64,000 nt of DNA, from NCBI GenBank assembly GCA_949126835.1, contig OX421497.1, positions 27,290,242 through 27,354,241 of the forward strand. The letters are read 5' to 3'. Shown piece by piece: positions 63,974-64,000 of this stretch; within the stretch, counting starts at the first letter, position 1, and every line of letters begins with the position of its first letter. The DNA is from Anisus vortex. Its lineage: Eukaryota; Mollusca; Gastropoda; Planorbidae. Under the pieces are notes generated by a model that saw nothing but the letters and a program-made list of their open reading frames with translations, ran no database searches and was not told the DNA's origin. A program made the translations under genes and the position numbers.

Positions 63974-64000
63974 CAGGGGTCTCCAAACTACGGCCCGCGG
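63974..64000. mobile_element. hAT-type transposon terminus (cut by window end)
   Basis: The window ends in CAGGGGTCTCCAAACTACGG followed by CCCGCGG. The start CAGGGGTC, then CCAAAC and GGCCCGCGG, is the familiar end of a widespread group of animal hAT elements. The preceding CTCTAGAT fits the 8-bp hAT target consensus. Only 27 bp are visible, so the other end, the second target copy and any transposase lie outside the window. Confidence 0.65.

Overview
The window is almost entirely a eukaryotic tandem satellite. A 68-bp monomer fills positions 1-51255 and 52626-63196, about 61.8 kb or 97% of the window, which corresponds to roughly 909 copies. No functional protein-coding gene and no recognisable RNA gene is visible. 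The monomer length is not a multiple of three and it carries TAA and TAG trinucleotides, so every frame is closed. The non-satellite parts hold a decayed non-LTR retrotransposon, a hAT-type terminus and a probable solo LTR. This suggests heterochromatin of a metazoan, probably an invertebrate, but I cannot name the species.

Layout. Positions 1-51255 are satellite with complex, nested higher-order repeats (HORs). A private variant monomer containing CCTTAAAGG occurs 17 times between 7603 and 47836. Its spacing shows superunits of about 7.0-7.1, 8.63, 7.95, 4.96, 1.97 and 1.50 kb, all close to whole numbers of 68-bp monomers. The 4.96-kb and 1.97-kb units are near-identical tandem duplications. 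Positions 51256-52625 are a 1370-bp insertion that starts TGTCA, ends TGACA and is flanked by a 5-bp target duplication (CATAC), as expected of a solo LTR. Positions 52626-63196 are more satellite, including a 3.26-kb tandem duplication, and become more divergent at the right edge. Positions 63197-64000 are a transposon graveyard: a frameshifted reverse-transcriptase remnant on the + strand, a short inverted-repeat element rich in CCGAAA, and the first 27 bp of a probable hAT transposon running off the end.

Function, so far as it can be inferred. Each consensus monomer carries a perfect 14-bp palindrome (TAATAAGCTTATTA) overlapping an 8-bp one (AGATATCT), plus CCTAGG. Many monomers break the long palindrome with one G (AAGCGT), and the two classes are interspersed inside HORs. 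Monomers on either side of the LTR have lost the CpGs found in the central array (ACACGG to ACATGG, CACGGG to CACAGG), the pattern produced by deamination of methylated CpG. A centromeric or pericentromeric role is plausible but unproven. I found no novel protein-based system. What is unusual is the HOR architecture, its recent amplifications and the CpG-poor domain around the LTR.
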